DNA of 7,099 nucleotides from Pleurocapsa sp. MO_226.B13 (lineage in GTDB: Bacteria > Cyanobacteriota > Cyanobacteriia > Cyanobacteriales > Xenococcaceae), in NCBI GenBank assembly GCA_030064795.1, contig JASJEI010000418.1, forward strand, positions 1 through 7,099. Direction: 5' to 3'. Both the position numbers and the translations under genes were made by a program. Positions within the stretch are counted from its first letter, which is position 1; each line of letters opens with the position of its first letter. Under the pieces are notes generated by a model. The model was not told where the DNA came from and made no database searches. It worked only from the letters and a program-made list of their open reading frames with translations. Below, piece by piece: positions 1 through 6,327 of this stretch.

Positions 1-82
1 CTAAATTTCCTTCTAAAAAGCCGATTCATCGAGCAATGTCTTCTGCTCCAAAACAACTGAATTTTTCGATTTTTAACTCTGC

Positions 83-307
83 TTAATCCTTAAACAAGAA
101 GTATTGCGTTCCGAAGAGGATGACAAGAGAGCTGCCAGCGAGCAGTCCACCAGAGGCACGAATTTCTGAGAGTAAGCTGGGGTCATTGCCAAGTAAGATC
201 CCATCGTTGGCATAGAAGGCATGGGGAAAGAGCAGGATAGTGCCGCCAATTCCCAGCAGCAACAAGCCAGAAAGAAAAAGAAAGATGGCAGTTAGCGAGT
301 TTTTCAT
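83..307 (-). CDS. Short DUF4345-like small membrane protein, probably C-terminally truncated
   Basis: This 74-residue protein has a hydrophobic N-terminal segment (about residues 5-27) and a second one (about 53-71), so it is probably an inner-membrane protein with two helices. Between them lie the acidic-proline stretch NDPSLL and the motif EIRASGGLL, which resemble the conserved central part of DUF4345 proteins. No biochemical role is known for that family. Family members are usually about 120-130 residues with four helices, so this copy appears to lack its second half. The 82 bases downstream do not give a recognisable continuation in any frame. The ATG is preceded by GGAGGAA at 6 nt spacing (314-320), which supports the start. 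It lies 127 nt downstream of the NAD(P)H-binding gene on the same strand and may be cotranscribed with it. It could be a genuinely short variant or a decaying gene. Confidence 0.6.
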   Translation of the reverse strand: MKNSLTAIFLFLSGLLLLGIGGTILLFPHAFYANDGILLGNDPSLLSEIRASGGLLAGSSLVILFGTQYFLFKD

Positions 308-434
308 GGAAAGTTCCTCCAGGTAGCTGTGGCTATTAATTCAAGGGCGAGATCGGAAAAATCCTTGGGCGATCGCCTTTGAAAATAGGATCGAAGGTAG
401 ACGTAGGTTTTCCATACCGAAAGTCTAAAATTTT

Positions 435-1064
435 TTAATAAGATAAACTGGCAGCTTTACCCAAGTACGTATTGTCGCCAAGCTGCTTGAGAATAAAATC
501 AGCTACATCTGGACGAGAGATAGTTAGGCTTGAGGTGCGATCGCTACCAGGGAAGCCGTGGCGGTATTTTCCTGTAAGAGTTCCATCAATAAAAGCTCCT
601 GGTCGAATAATTGTCCAGTCCAGATTACTATGACGGACATATTCTTCTTGTATTTGATGGTCGGCAAACACTTTGCGTAAGATGAAGCCAAACATAATGT
701 ATTTCCAGTAGAAGTTAAGGTTGCCCCAGCTTTCTCCAGTACCCATAGTTGACTGACAAATAAATCTTTTAATTCCAGCTTTCTCTAAAGCTTGAATGAC
801 ATTTTTTGTACCTTGCGATCGCACGTTACCTGAAAGCTTCTTACCCGAACCTAAAATGCAGATCGCAGCTTCGTGACCGATTACTGCTTGTTCTACCGCA
901 GCAGGATTCATCACATCTCCTGTAAAGATACTAAGATTTGGATGCTGCACGTTCAACTTATCGGGGTTACGGACAAATGCTGTAATAGTATGTCCCTGTT
1001 CCAAAGCTTGTTCTAGAACATGACTGCCAATACTACCTGTCGAACCAAAAATTACTAGTTTCAT
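435..1064 (-). CDS. NAD(P)H-binding Rossmann-fold protein (atypical SDR / NmrA-like)
   Basis: The predicted product is 209 residues and begins MKLVIFGSTGSIG, giving the dinucleotide-binding GxTGxxG motif at residues 7-13 after the first beta strand. Arg32 in FVRNPDKL is at a position that often favours NADPH. The GDVMNP stretch near residues 49-54 and RPGAFIDG near residue 170 match the NAD(P)H-binding (PF13460) group of atypical SDRs, which includes flavin-reductase-like and NmrA-like proteins. It probably acts in the cytosol as an NADPH-dependent reductase or redox sensor; the substrate cannot be told. I chose the ATG at 1064 because AGGAGA (1074-1079) lies 9 nt upstream and the Rossmann strand starts there. 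The frame is open to 1121, but those 19 extra residues are not family-like. It is divergent from the AraC-type gene, so it is a plausible target of that regulator. Confidence 0.88.
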   Translation of the reverse strand: MKLVIFGSTGSIGSHVLEQALEQGHTITAFVRNPDKLNVQHPNLSIFTGDVMNPAAVEQAVIGHEAAICILGSGKKLSGNVRSQGTKNVIQALEKAGIKRFICQSTMGTGESWGNLNFYWKYIMFGFILRKVFADHQIQEEYVRHSNLDWTIIRPGAFIDGTLTGKYRHGFPGSDRTSSLTISRPDVADFILKQLGDNTYLGKAASLSY

Positions 1065-1221
1065 GATTTCTTGTCTCCTAAACTCGAACACCTTTAGCTT
1101 AGGGCGAGGAAAAAATCTCAACTATCAAATTCCGATCAAACTATCACAATCTTGCGATCGCTTTAAAAAATTTGTGGTATCAGTTAAATAATGTTGAAAC
1201 TAAAAATACTGGACTTAAACT
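1065..1221. promoter_or_regulatory. Divergent intergenic region with AACTATCA direct repeat, possible AraC-type operator
   Basis: This 157-bp region separates the NAD(P)H-binding gene (leftward) from the AraC-family gene (rightward). AACTATCA occurs at 1120-1127 and again at 1139-1146, a 19-bp centre-to-centre spacing. AraC-family dimers commonly bind direct repeats about two helical turns apart, so the pair is a candidate operator. A HIP1 octamer lies at 1154-1161. I could not assign convincing -35/-10 boxes. The operator role is inferred from spacing and position only. Confidence 0.35.
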
Positions 1222-2094
1222 ATGGCAAATCCAGTTAACCAATGGTCGGAAAAAAGCTTGTCTCAGTTTTCTGTACCAACTACTCCCCGTCAAAAAGACA
1301 TAATACTCGAACACCTGCAATATCCTGCTGGAGAAGCCAGTTGTTATTTTGAGAAGGAACATACGGTTTTTATATCTCTTGCTCCTCGTCCGATTGAATA
1401 CTTGCAGATTCAAGATGGCAAAACTCATATGGGTTTGTATCAAAGAGGAGAAATTTTGATTACCCCTGCCAATACTCCTCTATTTGTGCGTTGGGCGGGT
1501 AACGAAAATTGCTTGCAGATTCAACTCCCCACCGAGTTTCTTCAAAGTATTGCGGTCGAAACTTTAAATCAAAATTCAGACCGTTTAGAGTTATTACCAG
1601 GGTTTCAGATTCGTGATGCTCAGATCGAAGCGATCGCCATGATGTTATTTACCGAACATCAACAAGAGCGTTTTGATAATGGACTTTATCTTGATTCTTT
1701 AACAAATGTTTTGGCAGTAAACTTACTTCGTAACCACACCGCTAGTAAACCTAAATTGCCTATCTACGAGGGAGGTTTGCCTCCGCGCCAATTGAGTCAA
1801 GTGTTAGATTACATCAATGCTTACTTAGATCGAAATATTAAACTGGCAGACTTAGCTCAATTACTAGATATGAGTCCATTTCACTTTAGCCGTCTTTTTA
1901 AACAATCAATTGGGATCACACCCCATCAATATTTAAGCCAGCAACGAGTAGAACGAGCCAAGCAATTATTAAAAAAAACAGATCGATTGATTATTGATAT
2001 TGCTTTGGATTGCGGTTTTAGCAGTCATAGCCATTTAAGCAAACAGTTTCGACAGGTTACTGGTATGACACCGAAAGCTTATAGATTAGGCTAA
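1222..2094 (+). CDS. AraC/XylS-family transcriptional regulator
   Basis: This 290-residue protein has the classic layout of a divergent N-terminal sensing domain (about 1-185) and a C-terminal AraC DNA-binding domain (about 190-290). In the latter, the first helix-turn-helix spans about 207-228 (LADLAQLLDMSPFHFSRLFK). The second spans about 256-277 (IDIALDCGFSSHSHLSKQFR), and the conserved ending GMTPKAYR follows. The N-terminal half looks like a cupin-type effector domain but the ligand is unknown. The start is supported by an in-frame TAA six bases upstream (1216-1218); the ribosome binding site is weak. The gene is complete. Because it is transcribed divergently from the NAD(P)H-binding gene, it most likely controls that gene and its DUF4345-like neighbour, and perhaps itself. 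Confidence in the family is high; the regulatory target is inferred. Confidence 0.93.
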   Translation: MANPVNQWSEKSLSQFSVPTTPRQKDIILEHLQYPAGEASCYFEKEHTVFISLAPRPIEYLQIQDGKTHMGLYQRGEILITPANTPLFVRWAGNENCLQIQLPTEFLQSIAVETLNQNSDRLELLPGFQIRDAQIEAIAMMLFTEHQQERFDNGLYLDSLTNVLAVNLLRNHTASKPKLPIYEGGLPPRQLSQVLDYINAYLDRNIKLADLAQLLDMSPFHFSRLFKQSIGITPHQYLSQQRVERAKQLLKKTDRLIIDIALDCGFSSHSHLSKQFRQVTGMTPKAYRLG

Positions 2095-2306
2095 ACGAAT
2101 ATTCTTCAGTAATTTTCAAGTCACCGCAACAGACATAAATACACACGAAAGTACAATGTCTGCTCTCAAAATTTGATGGTCGAAGCCTACCACCAATCTC
2201 TCAAATTTCTTATTATTTACTTTCTGAGAAAGCATTACTAGAAGTCTTATTCCCTCACTTCTATTGCAAAGATGACCTTCAATTCCAGCATAGGTTGCTG
2301 AAAATA
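2095..2306. other. Intergenic stretch with a possible degenerate coding remnant
   Basis: No intact gene is seen. A 7-bp inverted repeat, CAGACAT (2130-2136) and ATGTCTG (2156-2162), lies 36 bp after the AraC-type stop but is not followed by a T run, so it is a poor terminator. On the plus strand an ATG at 2176 opens MVEAYHQSLKFLIIY and then stops at codon 22. A shifted frame from 2220 continues with LSEKALLEVLFPHFYCKDDL. The two parts read like a frameshifted protein start, but I do not recognise the family. Confidence 0.25.
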
Positions 2307-2738
2307 TTATTCACCCAAACGATAAATGGTGGAACGATCTACATTAAAGGTTTTAGCCAACTCCGTTGCCGATTTCCCTTCTTCCCTTAATTTGAGAATC
2401 AACTCCTTCTGTTCTGGAGATAGCTTCTTCGGACGACCAAATTTAACCCCTCTTTTCATCGCAGCTTTCCGTCCGACGCTGGTTCGCTCGCGAATCAAAT
2501 CTCGCTCAAACTCAGCAATACCAGCAAAAACGGTCATAATCATCTTGCCAGCATGAGAAGTAGTATCTGCCCAAGGCTCGCCCAAGGAACGGAAGGAAGC
2601 CTTCTTCTCCCGCAGAGTTTCGACGATCTCAAGCAGATGACTGGTGGAGCGAGCCAAGCGGTCTAATTTACACACTACCAACGTGTCACCCTCTCGAATC
2701 TGACCCAGCAGCTTCTCAAGTTCTGGACGGGATTTCTT
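2307..2738 (-). pseudogene. Serine recombinase (resolvase/invertase) lacking its N-terminal part
   Basis: The readable remnant is 143 codons, starting at KKSRPEL next to the inserted IS5-family element. It keeps the later part of the resolvase catalytic domain: GDTLVVCKLDRLARS, the MTVFAGIAEFERDLIRERT helix region, and GRPKKL leading into a complete C-terminal helix-turn-helix that ends in FNVDRSTIYRLGE. Serine recombinases are normally about 180-200 residues, so about 45 residues are missing, including the YxRVS motif with the nucleophilic serine. It therefore cannot catalyse strand exchange. A TTG at 2681 could start a shorter product, but the frame and homology clearly run upstream of it. 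Beyond the IS, the flanking DNA at 3653-3708 does not encode the lost part, so the truncation either preceded the IS insertion or arose with it. It once acted in site-specific resolution or inversion, typical of plasmids and transposons. Confidence 0.85.
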
Positions 2739-2739
2739 A

Positions 2740-2754
2740 GAGACTGTTTGTAAA
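2740..2754 (+). repeat. Left terminal inverted repeat of the IS5-family element
   Basis: GAGACTGTTTGTAAA, an exact inverted match to 3635-3649. It lies 7 bp beyond the transposase stop codon and is preceded by the TTA duplication at 2737-2739. Confidence 0.9.
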
Positions 2755-2761
2755 TAAAAGA

Positions 2762-3555
2762 TTAAGCAAATTTTCCATTCCGAGCTAGACGTTTGGACAT
2801 CAAATGAACCATTGCAATATAAATTAGGGATTCGCTAGTTTCAGGGAGCTTTTCATAATCGACTATTAAACGGCGTTTCTGAATCAACCAAGCAAAAGTT
2901 CTTTCTACAACCCATCTTCGAGCTAATAGCTGAAATCCTTTTCCCTCTCTTTTCATTACTTCTACATTAGCGGATGATCAACTGGCGACCGCTTTTCTAA
3001 ATCTCTCTCCTTGATAGCCCTGGTCTACCCAAATCAGTTCTAGTCTGTCAAGATTTTCTTGTGACTCAAGCAATAATGCTAGTCCATTGATACGCTCTGA
3101 ACCATTAGCTTCGGTCACAATCACTTCTAAGAGTAATCCTAATGTATCTACAAGAATATGACGCTTTCTACCTTTTACTTTCTTGCCACCGTCAAAGCCG
3201 TATACCTCCCCCTTTTTTGTGTCGTTTTTACTGACTGACTATCTATTGCACCTGCGCTTGGCTGCTTTTCTCTTCCTTGTTGCTGTCTCAATTCTTCTCT
3301 GAGTAGTCGATTGATCTGATACCAGACTTTCTTTTTGTTCCATTTGTCAAAGTAAGTTCTTACCGTTGACCAATGAGGCAAATCATGGGGCAATGCTCGC
3401 CATTGACAACCTTCTTCGAGTAGATAGAAGATGGCATTGACAACTTCCCTGAGATCTGTGTTTCTCTTACGTCCACGTAATTTGCTTTCTGGCAATAATG
3501 GTTCAATGATTGTCCATTCGCGATCGCTTATGTCCGAAGGATAAGCTTTTCTCAC
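2762..3555 (-). pseudogene. IS5-family DDE transposase, broken by a frameshift and a stop
   Basis: The first frame (from the GTG at 3555) encodes a DUF4096-type N-terminus (SDREWTIIEPLLPE, CQWRALPHDLPHWSTV) and then AIDSQSVKTTQKRG, with the first catalytic Asp. The frame is lost at an A6G5 run (3208-3218). One base out of phase it resumes as EVYGFDGGKKVKGRKRHILVDT and WVDQGYQGE, with the second catalytic Asp. An in-frame TGA at 2978-2980 then interrupts it, probably from a CGA Arg codon. The last part, [12 protein letters not shown], supplies the catalytic Glu, and the gene ends at 2762. The protein would be about 264 residues, normal for the family. The A-G run may be a decayed or programmed -1 frameshift site, since some IS427-group elements use such a site; the stop codon argues for inactivation in any case. 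Confidence 0.9.
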
Positions 3556-3634
3556 CGTCTCTACTTGCTTGCTTCAATTCATCTCTTTTCTTTTACAACT
3601 CAATCTTCCGCCAAATGCTTTTCTTTATTTTCTT

Positions 3635-3649
3635 TTTACAAACAGTCTC
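3635..3649 (-). repeat. Right terminal inverted repeat of the IS5-family element
   Basis: TTTACAAACAGTCTC, an exact inverted match to 2740-2754, followed by the second TTA copy at 3650-3652. It is on the side upstream of the transposase start. Confidence 0.9.
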
Positions 3650-3708
3650 TTATGTCAATTAAATTTCTTTTTATTCAAAATTTAACTGATTTTGATGCTG
3701 ACTGGAAC

Positions 3709-4617
3709 TCAAACTACAGACTGTTGTTTCACAGCAGGAGTTAACACCAGAGTCAAACATAGATGCAGTAAAGCTTCTGAATTCAGCGATCGCCCTTTTG
3801 TGAGAAATAGCGGATTACTCTGACCATCACTAATCTTATAATCCCAATAATGACGTTGAGCAGCCATGCTAGTACGCTTTTGTTGATTAGTCTCATGGAG
3901 AATTTGAAAATGTCCTTGAATATAAGCCCGAAACTCCAAATCAGAAACCGTAGGCGGACAAAACCAGTGAGTAGCGATAGTAGCATAAACAGCCCGAAAC
4001 AGATGAGTATAAAGATTGCCCTTTCCTTCACGAAGAGGAACTAAATCGCGAAAATGGCGATCGCACTTTACGGCTACAGTCTGTTCGTAGCGCTCGTTGA
4101 TTTGGCGATTAGTCAGATCCTTAGTATCAAGCCATCCACGAAGAAGAGCGATCGCATCAATAACAGTGTTGGCGGGAACTAAAGTCGGAATTTCAAAGGT
4201 AAGAGGAAGAGCTTCATCACGACGTTTAACTGCACCAGTAAACACGACTGAGTAAGGGGATTTAAAAGTAAATTCAGCAGTTTTCAAAACCTCACTGACT
4301 CGACGACCAGTAACCACAGCTAAACCTGCTGCTACTTCTGACCAAAGACGACTTTGAAGTAATTGATGGGCTCGATGGGCGATCGCGTCGGGGTCAGCTA
4401 AAAATTGAGTAGTACGATTGGTAGATTTGGCTGAAGCTTTGGAGTTAATCTCAATCCATTCAGGGGCTGAAAAACCTACAACTGAAAGAGCAGGATGATC
4501 TGGGTCGATTACCTTAATAGCGTTGCGAACATCAGTAATTCGATTCTTTTGTTGAGCAGGTGAAATTAAACCTCGCGCGCTGACGGGGAGACAATCGCCA
4601 AAATCTATATAGGACAA
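3709..4617 (-). CDS. Telomere resolvase (protelomerase)-like recombinase, N-terminus uncertain
   Basis: From the TTG at 4617 the product is 302 residues. The central block AAGLAVVTGRRVSEVL (about 96-111), VVFTGAVKRR (about 124-133), FEIPTLV and NLYTHLFRAVYATIATHWF (about 201-219) match my recollection of cyanobacterial protelomerase-like proteins. So do the IQGH and HYWDYKISDG (about 256-265) motifs. Telomere resolvases use a tyrosine-recombinase-like active site; candidate residues are R105/R106, K131, R208, H236 or H256, and Y257 or Y260. Known members cut palindromic sites and seal hairpin ends on linear replicons. No strong ribosome binding site precedes the TTG. The frame stays open to a TAA at 4666-4668 and family-like residues (FTELLNRLSPLS) precede the TTG, so the real start may be lost. 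The C-terminal 35 or so residues look divergent. A plain tyrosine recombinase is the alternative reading. Confidence 0.68.
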   Translation of the reverse strand: MSYIDFGDCLPVSARGLISPAQQKNRITDVRNAIKVIDPDHPALSVVGFSAPEWIEINSKASAKSTNRTTQFLADPDAIAHRAHQLLQSRLWSEVAAGLAVVTGRRVSEVLKTAEFTFKSPYSVVFTGAVKRRDEALPLTFEIPTLVPANTVIDAIALLRGWLDTKDLTNRQINERYEQTVAVKCDRHFRDLVPLREGKGNLYTHLFRAVYATIATHWFCPPTVSDLEFRAYIQGHFQILHETNQQKRTSMAAQRHYWDYKISDGQSNPLFLTKGRSLNSEALLHLCLTLVLTPAVKQQSVV

Positions 4618-4726
4618 GGGACTTAGCCGATTTAGTAATTCAGTAAAAATATCAGTGAAATTGACTTAATCTTCAACGCCAAAATTGGGGAAATTAGCAG
4701 AATCCTTAAAATATCTTGTTTATTTG

Positions 4727-4780
4727 CAGTTATAGGGCTGGAAATGATTAAGAATAACTGTCTCATCAAATAGGAGACAG
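4727..4780 (+). promoter_or_regulatory. Two overlapping hairpins just upstream of the IS4-type transposase start
   Basis: CAGTTAT (4727-4733) pairs with ATAACTG (4754-4760), and CTGTCTC (4758-4764) pairs with GAGACAG (4774-4780). The two stems share bases 4758-4760, so in RNA they would exclude each other. The second stem encloses an AGGAG sequence (4772-4776), which is 18 nt from the ATG at 4795 and so too far to be a standard ribosome binding site. These may be part of the element's left end or a translation-limiting structure that guards against read-through transcripts. I could not locate the left end of the element with certainty. Confidence 0.3.
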
Positions 4781-4832
4781 TTTAAATTCCAAAAATGCTA
4801 CCTGAATTTTATATTGAATACCTCAAAACTTA

Positions 4833-4920
4833 TAGTCATTTCAATTTAGAGTGAGACAATCTCTTCTGGCTATGAAAAGTTTTCAGCTAAAAAAAGTTTC
4901 ATTCTTATTTGAAACAACTA
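4833..4920. mobile_element. 88-bp MITE-like insertion with TA duplication, inside the IS4-type transposase
   Basis: The flanks TATAGTCATTTCAATTT (4831-4847) and the complement of 4906-4922, TATAGTTGTTTCAAATA, match at 14 of 18 positions when read to 18 bases, forming terminal inverted repeats. TA occurs at 4831-4832 and 4921-4922, and the span between these copies is 90 bp, a multiple of three. Deleting it joins LKT directly to YLPSSEF in the transposase, as expected for that protein. The insert adds in-frame stops. Size, TA target and IR-only content fit a MITE moved by an IS630/Tc1-type transposase. Whether it belongs to a described cyanobacterial MITE family such as Nezha is unverified. 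Confidence 0.75.
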
Positions 4921-5125
4921 TATTTACCATCATCAGAATTCTTAACCTTGCAAATCCTAGTTTGGCTACTACAAGTTCATCGTCAAGTTAGGATTGAAAG
5001 ATTAGCATCTAGCTTTCCTTATCCTATTAAATGTGAAAGCCGAAGGAAAAAGATACAAAGGTTTTTGATGCTTCCCAGATTAAGCTTACCATTGCTCTGG
5101 TTTCCTTTGATCAAGAAGATAATTA

Positions 5126-5156
5126 AACCCCGTCTAGGTTGAGACCCGTAGTTTTT
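5126..5156 (+). repeat. Left terminal inverted repeat of the IS630-family element
   Basis: A 31-bp repeat pairing imperfectly with 6297-6327 (8 mismatches). It contains TTGAGA and AGTTTTT blocks and the transposase stop codon at 5134-5136. Confidence 0.82.
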
Positions 5157-6246
5157 CTACTTTAGGTTTGAGGTGAGTTGTAACCCACAATCTATCAGCA
5201 ATGTCATTGGGTTTCACATTAAGGCGATGCTCAAACTGCTTAACTTGTTCAATCAGCTCCGCTTCTCGCTCATAGCAGGTATGATAAGTGACATCCTCCC
5301 GCAACCATTGCGCCTTGATGCTCAACGGGCATAAAGTCAGGACTGTAGGCAGGTAAAGGTTCGAGAGCAATCTCCAGCGGGAGCGATCGCTGTTTTAACG
5401 GCTCCAGAACGATGATCAGGAGCGCCGTCCCAGATGAGGGTCATCTCCATCTCTGGAAATTCAGCTCGGAGCTGTTTGAGCACTTCAATAGAATTGAGTC
5501 CATTGGCTTTGTCATAAGGAAAGAACCTGACTTGTCCGAGATTATAGAGATCCACTCCATAAAAGGAAACTTTTTTGAGTCCAGGGGAACCAGAACGCTC
5601 CCCAAAAACGTTCTCCTTCAATCGACCAACCATAACCTTCATCAGTATCGAGATAAATATGAGCCTCATCAATGTAGACTAGTAAGCGTCCAGTTCGGAC
5701 AGTCTCTTCTAATAAGCTCTCTAGTTGTTCGAGAAATTCGCCTCGCTTCTGGGGATTGGCTTTGTTCAAGAGCTTACGTGCCTTTTTCCACGAAAAGCCT
5801 AAACCTCGCAAAGCTTTACGCACCGTCTCTCGACAACATCTTAATCCAAATTTTGACTCCAGCCATTTCCCCAGTCTTTTTAAAGTCCATCTCGGTTGAT
5901 GAGACTTCTGTTCTCGCTTTTGAGGTGGGGTAGCTGCCACTGCCAAAGCCTCCCGAATCAACCCATCCCAACCCGAAACTGCATCTACAGATAAAGGGGG
6001 GGATGACCTCCTGTCTGTCTAAAGGTCAAGGCATCTGCTCCACTCTGGTTATATCGATGTACCCAGTCCATGATCGTTTGTGGGTTTCGCGCTTGTCTCT
6101 TGTCCTACTCTCGTCGCGCTTTTGCCCTGACAGATTTCATAGAGAGCCATAAAGCGTTCGCGGGTACGGGGATGAACTGCCGTGAGTGACATTTCTCTTA
6201 ACTGCTCTATACTCTGATTCCACTGGTGATAGTTTACCTTTAGCAT
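5134..6246 (-). pseudogene. IS630-family DDE transposase with about five frameshifts
   Basis: The ATG at 6246 starts an N-terminal DNA-binding region (YEICQGKSATRVGQET). Frame changes follow near 6100-6110, after which NPQTIMDWVHRYNQSGADAL is read, then near 5995-6003 at a C-rich run, and the long segment from REALAVAATPP follows. That segment includes RWTLKRLGKWLE, the helix-turn-helix GLRCCRETVRKALRGLGFSW and LLVYIDEAHIYLD with the first catalytic Asp. Another shift near 5605-5615 leads to SGSPGLKKVSFYGV and TLIWDGAPDHRS with the second Asp. A further shift near 5380 gives PLPAYSPDFMPVE with the Glu, and one near 5320 gives WLREDVTYHTCY to the stop at 5134. The DDE triad is thus traceable. 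Full length would be about 365-370 residues, normal for the group. The gene cannot yield a functional protein. Confidence 0.9.
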
Positions 6247-6296
6247 CCTAATTTTGCCTGATTCAGCCTCCTTAATGACAATATCCCAGTTTCCTC

Positions 6297-6327
6297 AAAA
6301 ACTCCAGTTCTCAAGATGGATGTGGTT
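6297..6327 (-). repeat. Right terminal inverted repeat of the IS630-family element
   Basis: The partner of 5126-5156 with AAAAACT, TCTCAA and GGTT blocks, followed by the TA duplication at 6328-6329. It lies 50 bp upstream of the transposase ATG at 6246. Confidence 0.82.

Larger units (their letters stand above)
2740..3649 (-). mobile_element. IS5-family insertion sequence, IS1031/IS427-like, 910 bp, complete ends
   Basis: Both ends are defined by the perfect 15-bp inverted repeat GAGACTGTTTGTAAA (2740-2754) and its complement (3635-3649). The trinucleotide TTA flanks both sides (2737-2739 and 3650-3652), matching the TNA target duplications known for this IS5 subgroup. The length and single transposase also fit. 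The element lies between the truncated serine recombinase and the telomere-resolvase-like gene, with its transposase on the minus strand. The transposase carries a frameshift and a nonsense codon, so the element is probably no longer autonomous, although its ends look intact and might be acted on in trans. Confidence 0.9.
5126..6327 (-). mobile_element. IS630-family insertion sequence, 1202 bp, inserted in the IS4-type transposase
   Basis: The ends carry 31-bp imperfect inverted repeats (5126-5156 and 6297-6327, 23 of 31 identical) sharing AACC, TTGAGA and AGTTTTT. TA flanks each end (5124-5125 and 6328-6329), the target duplication typical of IS630. Removing the element restores the IS4-type protein from LIKKII into KSQFKKGDR without a gap. 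The transposase runs leftward, opposite to the host gene, and its stop codon lies inside the left repeat. The transposase is heavily frameshifted, so the element is dead or dependent on a helper. Confidence 0.88.

Noticed and set aside
1180..1443. Minus-strand open frame of 87 codons
   Set aside because: It is antisense to the start of the well-supported AraC-family gene and shows no family motif.
2130..2162. CAGACAT/ATGTCTG inverted repeat as a terminator of the AraC-type gene
   Set aside because: The stem is only 7 bp with a 19-nt loop and no following T run.
2326..2556. Plus-strand 76-codon frame
   Set aside because: It is antisense to the serine recombinase C-terminal region.
3783..4031. 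Hydrophobic 82-codon minus-strand frame
   Set aside because: It lies in another frame of the telomere-resolvase-like gene; its hydrophobic look comes from A/T-rich codons read out of phase.
3850..4044. Plus-strand 64-codon frame
   Set aside because: It is antisense to the telomere-resolvase-like gene, with no motif and no ribosome binding site that I can see.
3650..4760. Hairpin telomere (protelomerase target) near the telomere-resolvase-like gene
   Set aside because: I found only short inverted repeats of about 7 bp here and no long perfect palindrome.
5412..5933. Plus-strand 173-codon open frame, the longest unexplained one
   Set aside because: It is exactly antisense to the frameshifted IS630 transposase, whose DDE motifs are clear on the other strand.
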